Shown here: positions 36,830 through 45,665 of the stretch, one piece after another
Position numbering within the stretch: the first letter of the stretch is position 1
Layout of the letters: each line of letters starts with the position of its first letter
Origin: Eubacterium uniforme
GTDB lineage: Bacteria > Bacillota > Clostridia > Lachnospirales > Lachnospiraceae
Direction of reading: 5' to 3'
NCBI RefSeq assembly: GCF_900167115.1
Contig: NZ_FUXZ01000006.1
Coordinates: 135,173 to 199,172 of the forward strand
DNA length: 64,000 bases
The notes under the pieces: generated by a model
The model's database searches: none
Told to the model about the DNA's origin: nothing
What the model saw: only the letters and a program-made list of their open reading frames with translations
Position numbers and translations under genes: made by a program

Positions 36830-37075
36830 ATGCTTTCCTTTTTGGCTATTTTTTCAAAAAAGAAAGACTTTTTCTCTTTAATTTACTTGTTTTTCATCAA
36901 CATATGCTTTCCTTTTTGGCTATTTTTTCTAAAAAGAAAGACTTTTTCTCTTTACTCTACTTGTTTTTCATCAACAAATGCTTTCCTTTTAGCTTTTTTC
37001 TCTAAAAGGAAAGACTTTTTCTCTTTACTCTACTTGTTTTTCATCAACAAATGCTTTCCTTTTAGTCATTTTACA
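36830..37075. repeat. Second tandem hairpin array, about 3.5 units of 70 bp
   Basis: Units read ATGCTTTCCTTTT..., a loop, ...AAAAGGAAAGACTTTTTC, then CTACTTGTTTTTCATCAACA. The third unit has a perfect 12-bp stem, CTTTCCTTTTAG with CTAAAAGGAAAG (36981-37013), around 9 bases. The key arms are those of the array at 27.6 kb, and an ACTTG anchor is shared, but the linker differs. The last unit is truncated by a gene remnant. Confidence 0.8.
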
Positions 37076-37076
37076 A

Positions 37077-37267
37077 AAAATGGAGAAAAAGCATTTACAA
37101 ATTTATTCTCAGCAGCTAAAAAAAAAGTTAAAAACCAAGAAATCAATCATGATGATCTTTCCAGTAAAGGATGTGCAAAACTTTTAAAAAAGAAATATTC
37201 AAAAACTATATTTAAGGATTTTGCAAAATGGCTAAATAACAATCCTCAGTTTATAAGTGAATATTAA
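37077..37267 (+). pseudogene. C-terminal fragment of a lost gene
   Basis: An open frame of about 63 codons (NGEKAFTNLFSAAKKKVKNQ through KTIFKDFAKWLNNNPQFISEY) begins exactly where the repeat array ends and has no start signal. It is followed by a well-formed hairpin, as a true gene end would be. The composition is that of a soluble helical protein. Its family is not recognised. Confidence 0.5.
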
Positions 37268-37270
37268 ACT

Positions 37271-37298
37271 AAGGGAGCATCAAAATTGATGCTCCCTT
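37271..37298. terminator. Terminator-like hairpin between two gene remnants
   Basis: A 12-bp stem (AAGGGAGCATCA / TGATGCTCCCTT) with loop AAAT; T-runs are weak on both sides. It lies between convergent remnants. Confidence 0.65.
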
Positions 37299-37313
37299 AA
37301 CTATTTAGATTAA

Positions 37314-37450
37314 TTATTTAAAAATATTCTCGAATGTAATATCTCTTAACTGTTCAGGTGATTCCTTAATGAAATTATTGTCAAATTCATCATTATCGAT
37401 TGGATTGCTGTAATCAATTTCATCTAAGTTTCCCAAATATAAAATGTGAC
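37314..37450 (-). pseudogene. C-terminal fragment of a minus-strand gene
   Basis: About 45 codons ending in a stop read GHILYLGNLDEIDYSNPIDN and then an acidic stretch and ITFENIFK. There is no start. Codon structure and the acidic composition look genuine, so it is probably what is left of a gene. The 200 bases to its right, before the esterase gene, hold a loose inverted repeat (TTGTTTTC / GAAAACAA) but no gene that I can see. Confidence 0.4.
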
Positions 37451-37650
37451 CACAAAAATATTTTTTATTGTTTCTTTGATGTTACAGCAAATAAAAAGCA
37501 TTGTCCAGCCTCAATCAAAAAACACATTTTCTACAAATCTCTTTCACAAGATGTTCACATTTACCAATTATCATAAGACAAGTGTTTTGTTTTCTATGAA
37601 TACAGTAAACCCAAAAGAAAACAAATAATTTAATATAGGAGAATCAAACG

Positions 37651-39210
37651 ATGAAAAAACAATCTATACTTATTACAATCCTTATATCCACGATGCTTAT
37701 CACATCATGCGGTAAAGATCAAAAAAAATCAGCAACAACTGAAACGGAAAGTATCACAGCAACAACCTCTGACAAAACCAATGATACTATACATTTAATA
37801 AACAAAATGACTGATACTGAGAAAGCTCGTGTAGATATGCATGATCTCACCCTACTTGACCAAACCCCAAAATCAACGAAGAAAAAAGAACATACAGTAA
37901 GCGTGGAATTTGAAACCCGAACAAAAGAGTCTGCCTTACAGGAACTTAAAGAAAGCCGAGAATATATGACTGATAAAGAATACAAACAATCATATAAAAA
38001 TATTAAAAATTCAAAAGGAATTTATCCTTATGAATACATAAAATACATTTTGGTAGACGGTAAAATACCATATTATCAAATACCTGATGAACACTATGAC
38101 GGCGGTGAATATACTTTAACAATGGCTAAAACCGACGAAAATGGTGAGACAGTTTTCGAAAAAAACGGGAAAGCAGTTTTCGAAGAAAAAAAATTTAAGA
38201 ATTTTGACGAATATTTAGAATATATTAAAAGTGATTTAAAAGAAAAATTCAGTTGTACAGATGCAGAAGCAGAGAATGGTGCCGAGCAAATTGTAGCGGC
38301 ACATAAAGCCTTGGTAAATAAATCCTACGAAGTTCTTCCAAAAGGAACTGTAGATCCAGAAGACCCAGATTATTATTCCATAAAAGATCCTGATGCCGAT
38401 TACCGCGACCAATGGGAATACGACAAGGAATCTGTTGAAAAAATACGTGATTCTATCCGCGAAATCAGTATCTATGATGAGGAAATGGATGTGGAATTCC
38501 AGGCTGAGGTAACTCTCCCTGCAGATTACGATAATAATAAAACATATCCCGTAATACTGCTTACCGACGGTGTATACCGCTTCGGTAACTGTCCTGAAAT
38601 GAAGGCTGCTATGGATAATGGTGAGTCCAGTGATGTAATTCTTGTAGCTTTAAGCTATAGCTATAAACTGAACGGAAGAGATGAAGAAAACCGATTCAAC
38701 CACCTTATTCTTAAACGTAAAGAGCTTGATGACTTTATAACAGATAACCTAATGCCGTACCTGGGAGAAAACTTCAATATTGATTACACAAACTCAACTC
38801 TATATGGACATTCAAACGGCGGAGTATTTGCTCACTATGCAATGTTTAATTCCGACCTCTATGAAAATCAGCCTTTTGGTAAATATATAATTGGAAGTCC
38901 TGCATTCTGGTGCTTATACGAAGATCCTGACACATTAAATCTTGAAGGATATCTTAATGATTATAGTTATTTTGATAGAAATACCGAATTAAAGAAGTCT
39001 GTATTCTTATGCGGAGGTTCCAAAGAAGATCCTGATTACGCTGATAGATACAACGGAAATCCTTCCACTTTGGAAGGGCTCAAAAATCTTAACGAAAGAC
39101 TTAAAACCCACGGAGCAGATGTAACCTACAAACTTTACGAATCGCACCACTGGCAGTACATCCCTGATATGCTGCTTGAATACCAAAAAGATACATATCC
39201 AACAAAATAA
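37651..39210 (+). CDS. Esterase-like lipoprotein (alpha/beta hydrolase, esterase D family)
   Basis: 519 residues. The lipoprotein signal MKKQSILITILISTMLITSC has its lipidated Cys at 20. Residues 25-260 form a charged linker and an unassigned domain. The C-terminal 240 residues are an esterase D/enterochelin esterase-like hydrolase: VEFQAEVTLPADY, the nucleophile Ser in LYGHSNGGVFAHY and the His in ESHHWQYIPDML. Such enzymes remove acyl groups from plant polysaccharides or siderophores; a polysaccharide esterase fits the neighbouring pectin-binding protein, by inference. AGGAGAA lies 6 bases before the ATG. Confidence 0.83.
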   Translation: MKKQSILITILISTMLITSCGKDQKKSATTETESITATTSDKTNDTIHLINKMTDTEKARVDMHDLTLLDQTPKSTKKKEHTVSVEFETRTKESALQELKESREYMTDKEYKQSYKNIKNSKGIYPYEYIKYILVDGKIPYYQIPDEHYDGGEYTLTMAKTDENGETVFEKNGKAVFEEKKFKNFDEYLEYIKSDLKEKFSCTDAEAENGAEQIVAAHKALVNKSYEVLPKGTVDPEDPDYYSIKDPDADYRDQWEYDKESVEKIRDSIREISIYDEEMDVEFQAEVTLPADYDNNKTYPVILLTDGVYRFGNCPEMKAAMDNGESSDVILVALSYSYKLNGRDEENRFNHLILKRKELDDFITDNLMPYLGENFNIDYTNSTLYGHSNGGVFAHYAMFNSDLYENQPFGKYIIGSPAFWCLYEDPDTLNLEGYLNDYSYFDRNTELKKSVFLCGGSKEDPDYADRYNGNPSTLEGLKNLNERLKTHGADVTYKLYESHHWQYIPDMLLEYQKDTYPTK

Positions 39211-39214
39211 TAAT

Positions 39215-39249
39215 AGGGTAATCAAACTCGTTGAGGGTTTGATTATCCT
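39215..39249. terminator. Terminator between the esterase and the convergent Big_2 gene
   Basis: AGGGTAATCAAAC / GTTTGATTATCCT with one mismatch and an 8-9 base loop. The T-run is weak on both sides. Confidence 0.65.
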
Positions 39250-39273
39250 AAATTACTTTTGTCTTTCACAAAT

Positions 39274-41145
39274 TTATTTAGATACTTCAATATTTGATTT
39301 TATATTATATGTTATATTAGATTTAAACGAAACCTTTTCAGATCGATAAAAAGTTATCCCATCATTATTAAATGAATATATATTATACACTCCTGGTATT
39401 ACTCTCATTTTATAATTTCCTTCATTATCGGTATATGTATATTCGCTTCTTCCAACATTATGAGCTGTACCATATAATTTATTAAACCCATATGCAATAC
39501 CATATTCATATCCATAATAATTATCACAATAAATTTTCTCATTCTTAATAGGATTTCCTAATGCATCAGTGAATTTTCCAGAAACCACAACACCTTCTAC
39601 CAAATTAAGTTTATACGGAACAACTAATTCCTTTCCATCTTTTGTAGTTGCAGTTATTGTTATATTATATGTACCCGGTTTAACATCTAATTTATAATCC
39701 TTAACTCTAATATATCCACTTTTTGTAATCTCAGTATTATCAGGAAGTCCTGTTGCCTTATAATCAACACATGATTTATACGCATTTATACAATCATTCC
39801 ATTTGTCTAATGTTGAAAGCACTATAGGAATATACTCTTCATCCCCTTCTATATATCCATCTTCGTAACTAGAATTAGCCTTATATGCAAGATATGTATC
39901 TTCATGCGCCCTTGCATACACTGTTTCCTTATCACCTGCAAAGAAATGATAATTACAATACTTTTTATTTCCATTAGCATCTTCAGCTAAAACTACCATT
40001 TTATAATCATAATATGGTTTTTTAAATTCAAGTGAATACTCATCTGTTCCACCATATTTTAGAACAACATCTTTATCCTTCGGAATATCTATTATAGTGT
40101 ATTTTATAGGTTCACATCTATCTCCATAAATACCTTCATTTTGATATCCATCAAAAAAATTACCAAAATGCATAATTACATGCGTATCTGTACTATACAT
40201 ATAGTATATATCAACACTATTACCTTCGAATAAAGCATCAAATCTTACGCATTCATCCACTACTTGTTCCTTTGTTTTAATACCTGGATGCATATCTATT
40301 TTTACATTGATGTATGAACCAAAATATACCTTTCTATTTAAAACCACTTCATAATGAATATTATCAGTTGTATTTAGACTTACTATTCTATAATCAAAAT
40401 ACTCCTTGCCTTCAGCAAGATGCTTACTAGATACTTTTATATCACCAGGTTCTATTACTTTTTTTCTAGAAAGTTCTATATCTAAACTATTTAAACCTCT
40501 AACTTTTATGCTTTTGATTTCTGTCGAATCCACAACCTGAAGTTTAGAATCACTTACATTCACATTACAAACTGCTTTCTTCTTACTTCCATCAGTTGCT
40601 TTTACCGTTATCTTTGCAATTCCTGCAGCGCGTGCCTTAATAACACCCTTCTTAGTAACTGTAGCTACTTTCTTATTACTTGATGTGTATTTTAAAGTTT
40701 TATTTACATTCTTAGCAGGCTTAAGCTTAGCTTTTAATTTATATTTCTCACCTGCATTAAGATTAATTTTTTTCACGCCAAGCTTAATCTTCTTAACTGC
40801 TTTTTTATAAACAACAACCTTTATTGTCTTTTTAATCTTTGGATTACTATTTGATATTACAGTAATTTTTGTTTTACCAGCTGTTATTCCTTTAACCGTA
40901 CCATTTGCTGATACTCTTACAACCTTAGGATTATTAGTTTTAAAAGAAACTTTTTTATCCTTTAATTGTTTAACTATAGCCTTAAGTTTAACCTTCTTAC
41001 CTTTAGCAACTCTTACAACTTTTCCAGAAGGTGACGAAATTTTTATATTCGGCTTAGCATACGTCATACTACTTAATATCCCAGCAAATGCAAGAGAAGC
41101 CACGCTCATAACCATATATTTATTTATACGTTTTATTATCTTCAT
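39274..41145 (-). CDS. Secreted Big_2-domain surface protein A
   Basis: 623 residues. The signal peptide ends near MTYAKPN. Two bacterial Ig-like group 2 domains fill about 32-200, with their hallmark strings VSFKTNNPKVVRVSANGTV and KYTSSNKKVATVTKKGVIKA. An unassigned tyrosine-rich middle follows. Near 510-600 a carboxypeptidase-regulatory-like module (VVVSGKFTDALGNPI, DNEGNYKMRVIPGVYNIYSF) ends the protein. No cell-wall anchor motif is seen. It lies 14 bases from a same-strand paralogue, so they form one operon of duplicated surface proteins. Confidence 0.82.
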   Translation of the reverse strand: MKIIKRINKYMVMSVASLAFAGILSSMTYAKPNIKISSPSGKVVRVAKGKKVKLKAIVKQLKDKKVSFKTNNPKVVRVSANGTVKGITAGKTKITVISNSNPKIKKTIKVVVYKKAVKKIKLGVKKINLNAGEKYKLKAKLKPAKNVNKTLKYTSSNKKVATVTKKGVIKARAAGIAKITVKATDGSKKKAVCNVNVSDSKLQVVDSTEIKSIKVRGLNSLDIELSRKKVIEPGDIKVSSKHLAEGKEYFDYRIVSLNTTDNIHYEVVLNRKVYFGSYINVKIDMHPGIKTKEQVVDECVRFDALFEGNSVDIYYMYSTDTHVIMHFGNFFDGYQNEGIYGDRCEPIKYTIIDIPKDKDVVLKYGGTDEYSLEFKKPYYDYKMVVLAEDANGNKKYCNYHFFAGDKETVYARAHEDTYLAYKANSSYEDGYIEGDEEYIPIVLSTLDKWNDCINAYKSCVDYKATGLPDNTEITKSGYIRVKDYKLDVKPGTYNITITATTKDGKELVVPYKLNLVEGVVVSGKFTDALGNPIKNEKIYCDNYYGYEYGIAYGFNKLYGTAHNVGRSEYTYTDNEGNYKMRVIPGVYNIYSFNNDGITFYRSEKVSFKSNITYNIKSNIEVSK

Positions 41146-41159
41146 ATTATCCCCTCAAC

Positions 41160-43247
41160 TTAAACTTCTTTTGCCTTAAATCTAACTTTATTAATTCCAT
41201 CTATAACAAAACCACATGGTTCGATTTCATACATTTTTCCTGAACTATTACTTACTATGTTTAAATCATAATCATCTATAACTCTATATTTTCCTTTTCT
41301 TAAATATCCATATAATACAATCTTATATCTACCTTGATCATCCGTTACTGCCAAAGTAGACAAATAACGATATTTTCCATTTTTATCACATATAGATACA
41401 CTACTAGTCAATCTCATGCCATATATTGTATCAACTGCAATTCTTACTTCAAAATAATTTGACCTTATATCATATTTTTGACTCTTAGTAAATTTATTTT
41501 CATAAGATTTAAAATATGGATTTATGCATCCATTTATTCTATAAACACCCGGAACTATTCTTAACTTGTAATTACCTTCACCATCTGTTTTTACGCCATA
41601 AGCAGTATTGTATACATCACCTTTTTCAAAATAAAAACTTGAAGAATAAGGTACGCTTTTTCCTAATCCATCAACATATTTTCCAGATATAATTATTCCT
41701 TCAACTAAAGTTAACTTATATGTAAAAGCAAATACTTGACCTTCTTCCAAAGTGGCCAACATAGATATATTATATACTCCTGGCTTAACATCCTTTGCCT
41801 TATCGATAACTTCAAGATTTCCATTTTCTTCATTCATCCTCATATTTTCAGGAAGCCCTGAAGCCTTATATGATACGAAATCATAATAATAAGTACCATA
41901 ATATCCATAATCAGAAAAATTAATTGATGGACTTATTACATCCTGCCCCTTCAAGTATTCATCTTCATACTTAGAATAATATTTATATGCTAAATAGGTA
42001 CCAGTATATGGTTCTTTAAATCGTACGTAATAATCATCATCACATACAATAAAATGAATATTCATATACATTACTTTACCTTTTTCATCAACAGCCTTAA
42101 CAACCGTTTTGTATTCATCGGCATCTTCATTATAATTACCGTAAAGTTCGAATTGTGTTTTACCATTTGAATATTGTACTGAAATTCCTTCAGGTAAGTT
42201 TAGTACCTCAAATTTAGCTAATCCTGAATACTTTAAATATTCACATCTTTGATTTTTAAGCTCATAATATTTAAGCTGTATCTTACCATTTTTAAGACAT
42301 CTTACATAATCATCCACACTATTTCCATCTATTTCATGATCAAAATAATTTCGATCCACTACTACTGTTTTTGATGAAACACCATCTAAGCCATTAATCT
42401 TTATATTTACCAAGGTTCCATATATTAATTTTCCACTTAAACAAATCTCATAATGAATATTATCATTTGTATTCAATGACTCAATTCCATAAATTGTTGA
42501 ATTCTTATTACTTTCACAGTATTTATATGAAACATCAAAATCTTCAGCTATTAATTCTTTAGCTTTTGTAAGTGTAACATCAATTGCATGTCCACATCTA
42601 ATACTTACATTCTTAATTTCTAAAACTTCATTTTTAGCCTCATTCTTACCTGTAACAGTTACATTACATATAGCTTTTTTCTTACTTCCATCAGTTGCCT
42701 TAACTGTTATCTTTGCAGTTCCTACTGCTACTGCCTTAATTACACCCTTCTTTGTAACTGTAGCAACTTTCTTGTTACTTGAAGTATATTTAAGAACTTT
42801 ACTTACATTCTTAACTGGCTTAATCTTAGCTTTTAATTTGCATTGTTCACCAGTGTTAAGATTTACGTTAATTTTATTTAGTTTAATTTTCTTAACTGCA
42901 TTCTTATATACAACAACTTTGATTGTATTTTTAATCTTTGGATTTTCTTTTGATGTTACTGTGATTTTTGTCTTTCCATCCTTAAGTCCACTAACAAATC
43001 CCTTTGCATTAACCTTTGCAATCTTTGGATTATTAGACTTAAATGAAACCTTCTTATTCTTTAATTTCTTAACTACAGCCTTAAGCTTAACCTTCTTACC
43101 CATGGCAACTTTAACTGTTTTACCAGAAGGCGCCGTTACCTTTATATTGTTAAGCTTAGCCTCAGCTTTAATAGACATGGCACCTGTAATTGTAAGTGCC
43201 ACTGCAAGTGTAGCCACAACTTGCACTAGATTCTTTTTAATTCTCAT
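41160..43247 (-). CDS. Secreted Big_2-domain surface protein B
   Basis: 695 residues with the plan of its downstream neighbour: signal peptide to about SIKAEAK, two Big_2 domains (VSFKSNNPKIAKVNAKGFV and KYTSSNKKVATVTKKGVIKA), a tyrosine-rich middle, and a regulatory-like module (IIISGKYVDGLGKSV, DGEGNYKLRIVPGVY). It carries a second such module at the C-terminus (VTDDQGRYKIVLYGYLRKGK) that the neighbour lacks. The second Big_2 domains of the two proteins are almost identical, pointing to recent duplication or gene conversion. AGAAATT precedes the ATG, a weak site. Confidence 0.82.
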   Translation of the reverse strand: MRIKKNLVQVVATLAVALTITGAMSIKAEAKLNNIKVTAPSGKTVKVAMGKKVKLKAVVKKLKNKKVSFKSNNPKIAKVNAKGFVSGLKDGKTKITVTSKENPKIKNTIKVVVYKNAVKKIKLNKINVNLNTGEQCKLKAKIKPVKNVSKVLKYTSSNKKVATVTKKGVIKAVAVGTAKITVKATDGSKKKAICNVTVTGKNEAKNEVLEIKNVSIRCGHAIDVTLTKAKELIAEDFDVSYKYCESNKNSTIYGIESLNTNDNIHYEICLSGKLIYGTLVNIKINGLDGVSSKTVVVDRNYFDHEIDGNSVDDYVRCLKNGKIQLKYYELKNQRCEYLKYSGLAKFEVLNLPEGISVQYSNGKTQFELYGNYNEDADEYKTVVKAVDEKGKVMYMNIHFIVCDDDYYVRFKEPYTGTYLAYKYYSKYEDEYLKGQDVISPSINFSDYGYYGTYYYDFVSYKASGLPENMRMNEENGNLEVIDKAKDVKPGVYNISMLATLEEGQVFAFTYKLTLVEGIIISGKYVDGLGKSVPYSSSFYFEKGDVYNTAYGVKTDGEGNYKLRIVPGVYRINGCINPYFKSYENKFTKSQKYDIRSNYFEVRIAVDTIYGMRLTSSVSICDKNGKYRYLSTLAVTDDQGRYKIVLYGYLRKGKYRVIDDYDLNIVSNSSGKMYEIEPCGFVIDGINKVRFKAKEV

Positions 43248-43426
43248 AATTTCTCCAATTTCTTTTTACATTTATAACCTTATCTATACATTTTTATTCG
43301 TCTCTTTCCCCTCAGATAATTATATCAAATTTCCTTATATATTGTACACACATAGAAGGGTTTATGTGTGACAAAAGCCAGAACTTAGTTTTGCAATCAA
43401 GCTTTTAAATAATTATTCATAAAACA

Positions 43427-43453
43427 AGGACTACGGTCAATGACCATAGTCCT
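43427..43453. terminator. Copy of the 33.5 kb terminator in a duplicated segment
   Basis: The hairpin differs from the 33.5 kb one at a single base (CTACGG for CTATGG). About 95 bases around it, including the TTTTAAATAATTATTCAT on its left and the TTTTTGCATGAGATTA on its right, match the 33.5 kb region almost base for base. Confidence 0.75.
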
Positions 43454-43532
43454 CTTTATTTTAAATACCTATAAACTATTTTTGCATGAGATTAAAATTT
43501 TACTGATGTAGTACATCTACTTCTTCTGGATT

Positions 43533-43742
43533 CTATCCCCACTGTGGCGGTGGCATGCCTGGTCCACCATGTCCTTCTGGAGCAACAGTTGTTGCTGTAA
43601 ATTCTGTTGAAACTTCACCAGCAATAAGTGTATATGTAACACCATCCTTAATTTCAGGTGATGAATATAATAAGTAATTTATTTTCTTCTTAGCAATTCC
43701 TGTTAAGATTACATTACCTTCTGAATCTACAATCTTATAGAA
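43533..43742 (-). pseudogene. C-terminal fragment of a second Cthe_2159-like gene
   Basis: Seventy codons ending in a stop read FYKIVDSEGNVILTGIAKKK, LLYSSPEIKDGVTYTLIAGE and then GGPGMPPPQWG. They align with the last 80 residues of the protein at 33.6 kb (YYKIVDSKGNIVFSEIASKA, LYSSANIKNGETYTLVCGD). The fragment is cut off where it meets the 3' end of the DUF6483 gene. With the copied terminator beside it, it is the remains of a duplicated locus. Confidence 0.85.
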
Positions 43743-44109
43743 TGTTTTCTATATCATCATAACCATTTTTCTTAAGCAACATCTCAAGACCATCATAAGC
43801 TTCCTTCTTTCTGTAGTCATGTGATTCTAGAAATTCATCATTTAATCCAACTAGATAATCATAGAAAAGAACACCAATCTTAAGATCATCTTTATTGCTT
43901 ATAAAGCCATCTTCATAAAGTATGTTCTCAGCTTCGTTAATCTTACCTTCCTTGGCAAGTGCGATGAGCATGTCATATTTCTCCTTCTGCTCCTTGCTCT
44001 TTTCTAGCTCCTTGTTAGCATCAACTGTATCAATGTTGAACAAAAGCTTCAAAATCGTTCTTACCATCTCATGTACTAATCTTAAATAATAGTCCTCAAA
44101 ATATTCCAT
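43735..44109 (-). CDS. DUF6483 family protein
   Basis: 124 residues, helical and charged. The start EDYYLRLVHEMVRTILKLLF and the middle LIALAKEGKINEAENILYED match the DUF6483 family of Clostridia as I know it. Function is unknown. The tandem-helix layout resembles TPR-like scaffolds. GGAGGGGC lies before the ATG. It follows the reverse transcriptase gene by 150 bases; its stop overlaps the remnant to its left by 8 bases, so it was probably placed here by rearrangement. Confidence 0.72.
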   Translation of the reverse strand: MEYFEDYYLRLVHEMVRTILKLLFNIDTVDANKELEKSKEQKEKYDMLIALAKEGKINEAENILYEDGFISNKDDLKIGVLFYDYLVGLNDEFLESHDYRKKEAYDGLEMLLKKNGYDDIENIL

Positions 44110-44257
44110 AATAGCCCCTCCTTTAGGTTATAAATCATTTTCTAAATTTAAATTAATTTAAATTGTCAAAATTATATCAAAGCCAATATGGAATGTCAAT
44201 ACAAAAATTTATACAACCGCTTTACCCCCAATTTTCATACATTTTTACTACTTCTTC

Positions 44258-45472
44258 CTACCCTTCCTCATACTTTCCATTCTTATATTTCCAAAAATTA
44301 TTTACCAGACTTCTATAACCCATTTCCTTTATACTTTCATACTTCAAATCAAAATTCTTTTTCCCATGTTTTCCAGTATAAAGATATCGAATATTTTGCA
44401 CCGCGTACTCATCTATACGACGAATTCTATCATCAGTGGTTATCAACGGAAAATACCATCTACACCATGTGATTTCGCCGCGAATCGCATTATGATAAAA
44501 CTTATTATTCAAATATCTAATAAAAGCTCTTGCTGTTCTTTCATCGCTGGCAGATTTTCTTACTTTCCACCTATATAAAGCTCTTGCTTTTCTCTTTATC
44601 TTCGCTTTAATCTTTTTTTCTGCAATATCAGAAACATTTATTTCTTTTCCAGCAAATGCAAATCCTAAAAATTCTATCTTTTCTCCTGGTTCAGTCCTGA
44701 TTTCTTTAGCTGGATTAACCTTCAATTCATAATTATTCAAGTAATCTTTTACGACATTTTCATATTTTATAATAGATTCAGCACTGTTAGAAAAAACAAT
44801 AATATCATCAGAATATCTTGCATAAACAACCTTTCTATCCATAAAATATTTGTCCATATCACACAGGTAAAGATTCGCCAAAAAGCAAGCTGTTGGAGTT
44901 CCTGCCATCACGCCTTTTTTTATTGTCACTTTTGTTCCATCCTTTAACGCATATGGATTCTTCAATAAACGTTTTAAAAAACCATAAAGCCACTTTTCAT
45001 TAGGCAATCGCTCTTTTAACTCTTCTAAAACTCTATCAACATTAATAGAATTAAAATAATCATTAATGTCCACCTTGTATGAATATGATTCGTAAAAATT
45101 TTCATTTGAAACAATTTTCCATATAGCTTTCTTTACGCCAGTATCATTTCTAAAAGAATATAAATTATCACAGAACAATCCATCATATTCTTTCAATAAA
45201 TAAGCCAACATCTTAAGAAAATAATTTTCCTCTCGTTCAAACGAGAACACAACTCTCTTCTTCTTTACGCCATTTTTGTTTACTTCAATAATACGTGGTA
45301 TCGACATTTCCTGACCTTCTTGTAATCGCGATACGAGTTCTAAATATTCTCTTTGAACAACAAATTCTGTTAAATCTTCTTGATCTCTCTTTCGCATATC
45401 TCCTCTTGCGATTTTATAATTCAAAAAATCCATCCATAGAGAATGATTCTGTAATTTTTGTATTATTTCCAT
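44258..45472 (-). CDS. Reverse transcriptase, not a plain group II intron type
   Basis: 404 residues. The polymerase motifs are present: the SFRxxxG region at 106-112, catalytic Asp135 in KVDINDYFNSIN, GVMAGTPTACFLANL at 187-201, and YSDD at 220-223 for the usual YADD. LKVNPAKEIRT and IEFLGF follow. There is no maturase (X) or endonuclease domain, so a group II intron is unlikely. The C-terminal 130 residues are basic and helical with RWYFPLITTDDRIRRIDEYA and MGYRSLVNNFWK. GGGGG lies 10 bases before the ATG. A strongly base-paired non-coding element lies 54-193 bases upstream on the same strand, as in retrons and some DRT defence RTs. The exact RT clade cannot be fixed by eye. Confidence 0.88.
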   Translation of the reverse strand: MEIIQKLQNHSLWMDFLNYKIARGDMRKRDQEDLTEFVVQREYLELVSRLQEGQEMSIPRIIEVNKNGVKKKRVVFSFEREENYFLKMLAYLLKEYDGLFCDNLYSFRNDTGVKKAIWKIVSNENFYESYSYKVDINDYFNSINVDRVLEELKERLPNEKWLYGFLKRLLKNPYALKDGTKVTIKKGVMAGTPTACFLANLYLCDMDKYFMDRKVVYARYSDDIIVFSNSAESIIKYENVVKDYLNNYELKVNPAKEIRTEPGEKIEFLGFAFAGKEINVSDIAEKKIKAKIKRKARALYRWKVRKSASDERTARAFIRYLNNKFYHNAIRGEITWCRWYFPLITTDDRIRRIDEYAVQNIRYLYTGKHGKKNFDLKYESIKEMGYRSLVNNFWKYKNGKYEEG

Positions 45473-45496
45473 ATAACATATACCCCCAAATATTTA

Positions 45497-45520
45497 GGGA
45501 GCAGGCTAAAGTCTGCTCCC
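45497..45520. terminator. Hairpin between the structured element and the reverse transcriptase
   Basis: Perfect 8-bp arms GGGAGCAG / CTGCTCCC around 8 bases, flanked by A/T-rich bases. It could end or process the upstream RNA, or limit readthrough into the reverse transcriptase gene. Confidence 0.55.
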
Positions 45521-45525
45521 TTTAT

Positions 45526-45665
45526 ATTAACCCTGTGTTAAAAAAGGTTTAACACCTCTGTAAGAGGTTACAAGATTATACAAATGGATGTTGCCTGCAA
45601 AACATTTTTCTTCCATTTGCTTTATCCTTTGCAGGCGCATAAAGCATTTTAACACGGGTATTAAT
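45526..45665 (-). ncRNA. Candidate structured RNA upstream of the reverse transcriptase
   Basis: The ends pair with each other: on the RNA strand ATTAATACCCGTGTTAAAA at the 5' end with TTTTAACACAGGGTTAAT at the 3' end, 17 bp with two small bulges. Inside are three stems: A TGCTTTAT/ATAAAGCA, B GCCTGCAAA/TTTGCAGGC and C CAAATGGA/TCCATTTG. B crosses both A and C, so the RNA must form pseudoknots or switch. A fourth hairpin, ACCTCT/AGAGGT, lies near the 3' side. There is no open frame. Position and end pairing recall retron msr-msd RNAs; the crossed stems do not. Transcription is assumed, not shown. Confidence 0.6.

Noticed and set aside
36830..37075. Coding reading of the second array joined to the downstream fragment
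   Set aside because: The repeat-derived part (FFINKCFPF repeats) is a translation of the array; only the part after the array looks like protein.
42772..43371. 199-residue plus-strand frame opposite a Big_2 protein
   Set aside because: It is the antisense of a lysine-rich coding region, which yields long Leu/Phe/Thr-rich false frames; no ribosome binding site.
44258..45472. Group II intron reverse transcriptase
   Set aside because: No maturase or HNH domain and no domain V-like hairpin were seen around the gene.
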